This document shows positions 14,176 to 14,313 of a stretch of DNA of 14,313 bases, in pieces. Source of the stretch: Verrucomicrobiota bacterium (GTDB taxonomy: Bacteria > Verrucomicrobiota > Verrucomicrobiia > Opitutales > Opitutaceae); assembly GCA_023410155.1 (NCBI GenBank), contig JAEYQF010000183.1, positions 1 to 14,313 of the forward strand. The letters are read 5' to 3'. Below the pieces are notes generated by a model, which saw only the letters and a list, made by a program, of their open reading frames with translations, was not told the origin of the DNA and made no database searches. The translations under genes were made by a program, and so were the position numbers. Position 1 is the first letter of the stretch, and each line of letters opens with the position of its first letter.

Positions 14176-14313
14176 CGGGTCGGGACAAAGTGCGGACCGG
14201 GTCGCGCCAAGGTGCGAACCGGGTCGCGACGAAGTCCGGCTCGAGTCGGGACGCGTTGCGCACCGCGTCGTGCCGCTGGTCGGATCCGGCCGCGACCTTG
14301 CACGGCGTGACTC
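14176..14313 (+). repeat. Array 3: six or more degenerate 22-bp tandem repeats after mraZ, running to the window edge
   Basis: Units start at 14176, 14198, 14220, 14242, 14264 and 14286, in exact 22-bp phase. The best units read CGGGTCGGGAC then AAAGTGCGGAC, and CGGGTCGCGCC then AAGGTGCGAAC. Orientation and consensus match arrays 1 and 2. Near its end the sequence TTGCACGG also occurs at the end of array 1 (2974-2981), hinting at a shared terminal unit. The array may continue past the window. Confidence 0.85.

Overview
The window is GC-rich bacterial chromosome. Gene content and style suggest a Verrucomicrobiota member, probably Opitutus-like: an mraZ gene opening a dcw cluster, a bacillithiol gene set, a secreted arabinofuranosidase-like hydrolase, few Shine-Dalgarno sequences, and G+C-rich degenerate repeats between genes. 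The assignment is inference from gene content, not from a marker gene. I saw no rRNA, tRNA, CRISPR array, transposase or phage gene.

Layout. Positions 2-4514 are on the + strand: the 3' part of a type II NADH dehydrogenase (cut by the window edge), a secreted clan GH-A glycoside hydrolase, and a LigD-type NHEJ protein with polymerase and 3'-phosphoesterase domains but no ligase domain. Positions 4750-12637 are on the - strand and form one very compact seven-gene unit, read from high to low coordinates: DUF2911/TPR-like protein, 828-aa secreted PIG-L (LmbE) protein, a 55-aa single-TM protein, an SSS-family sodium:solute symporter, a 257-aa BshC-like protein, BshB (deacetylase) and BshA (glycosyltransferase). 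The first six genes overlap their neighbours by 1-20 nt; only bshB-bshA has a gap (43 nt). Positions 12638-14313 are again + strand: a regulatory intergenic region, a small cupin protein with a strong RBS and an intrinsic terminator, then mraZ behind four phased MraZ boxes. rsmH would be expected just past the window.

How it fits together. BshA plus BshB would make GlcN-malate, and the BshC-like protein is a candidate for adding cysteine, so the operon could encode a complete bacillithiol (or related thiol) pathway with an unusually small last enzyme. Four exported or membrane proteins are translationally chained to these genes: DUF2911, a secreted PIG-L amidase/deacetylase-like protein, the small TM protein and the symporter. 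This suggests that the thiol pathway is tied to periplasmic hydrolysis and uptake of a glucosamine-type or thiol-conjugate compound; that link is inference.

The other outstanding signal is a family of degenerate 22-bp tandem repeats (2 x 11 bp). Three arrays of six or seven units, all in the same orientation, lie in the gaps after the glycoside hydrolase, after ligD and after mraZ. A lone degenerate unit follows ndh. Two of the arrays flank ligD.
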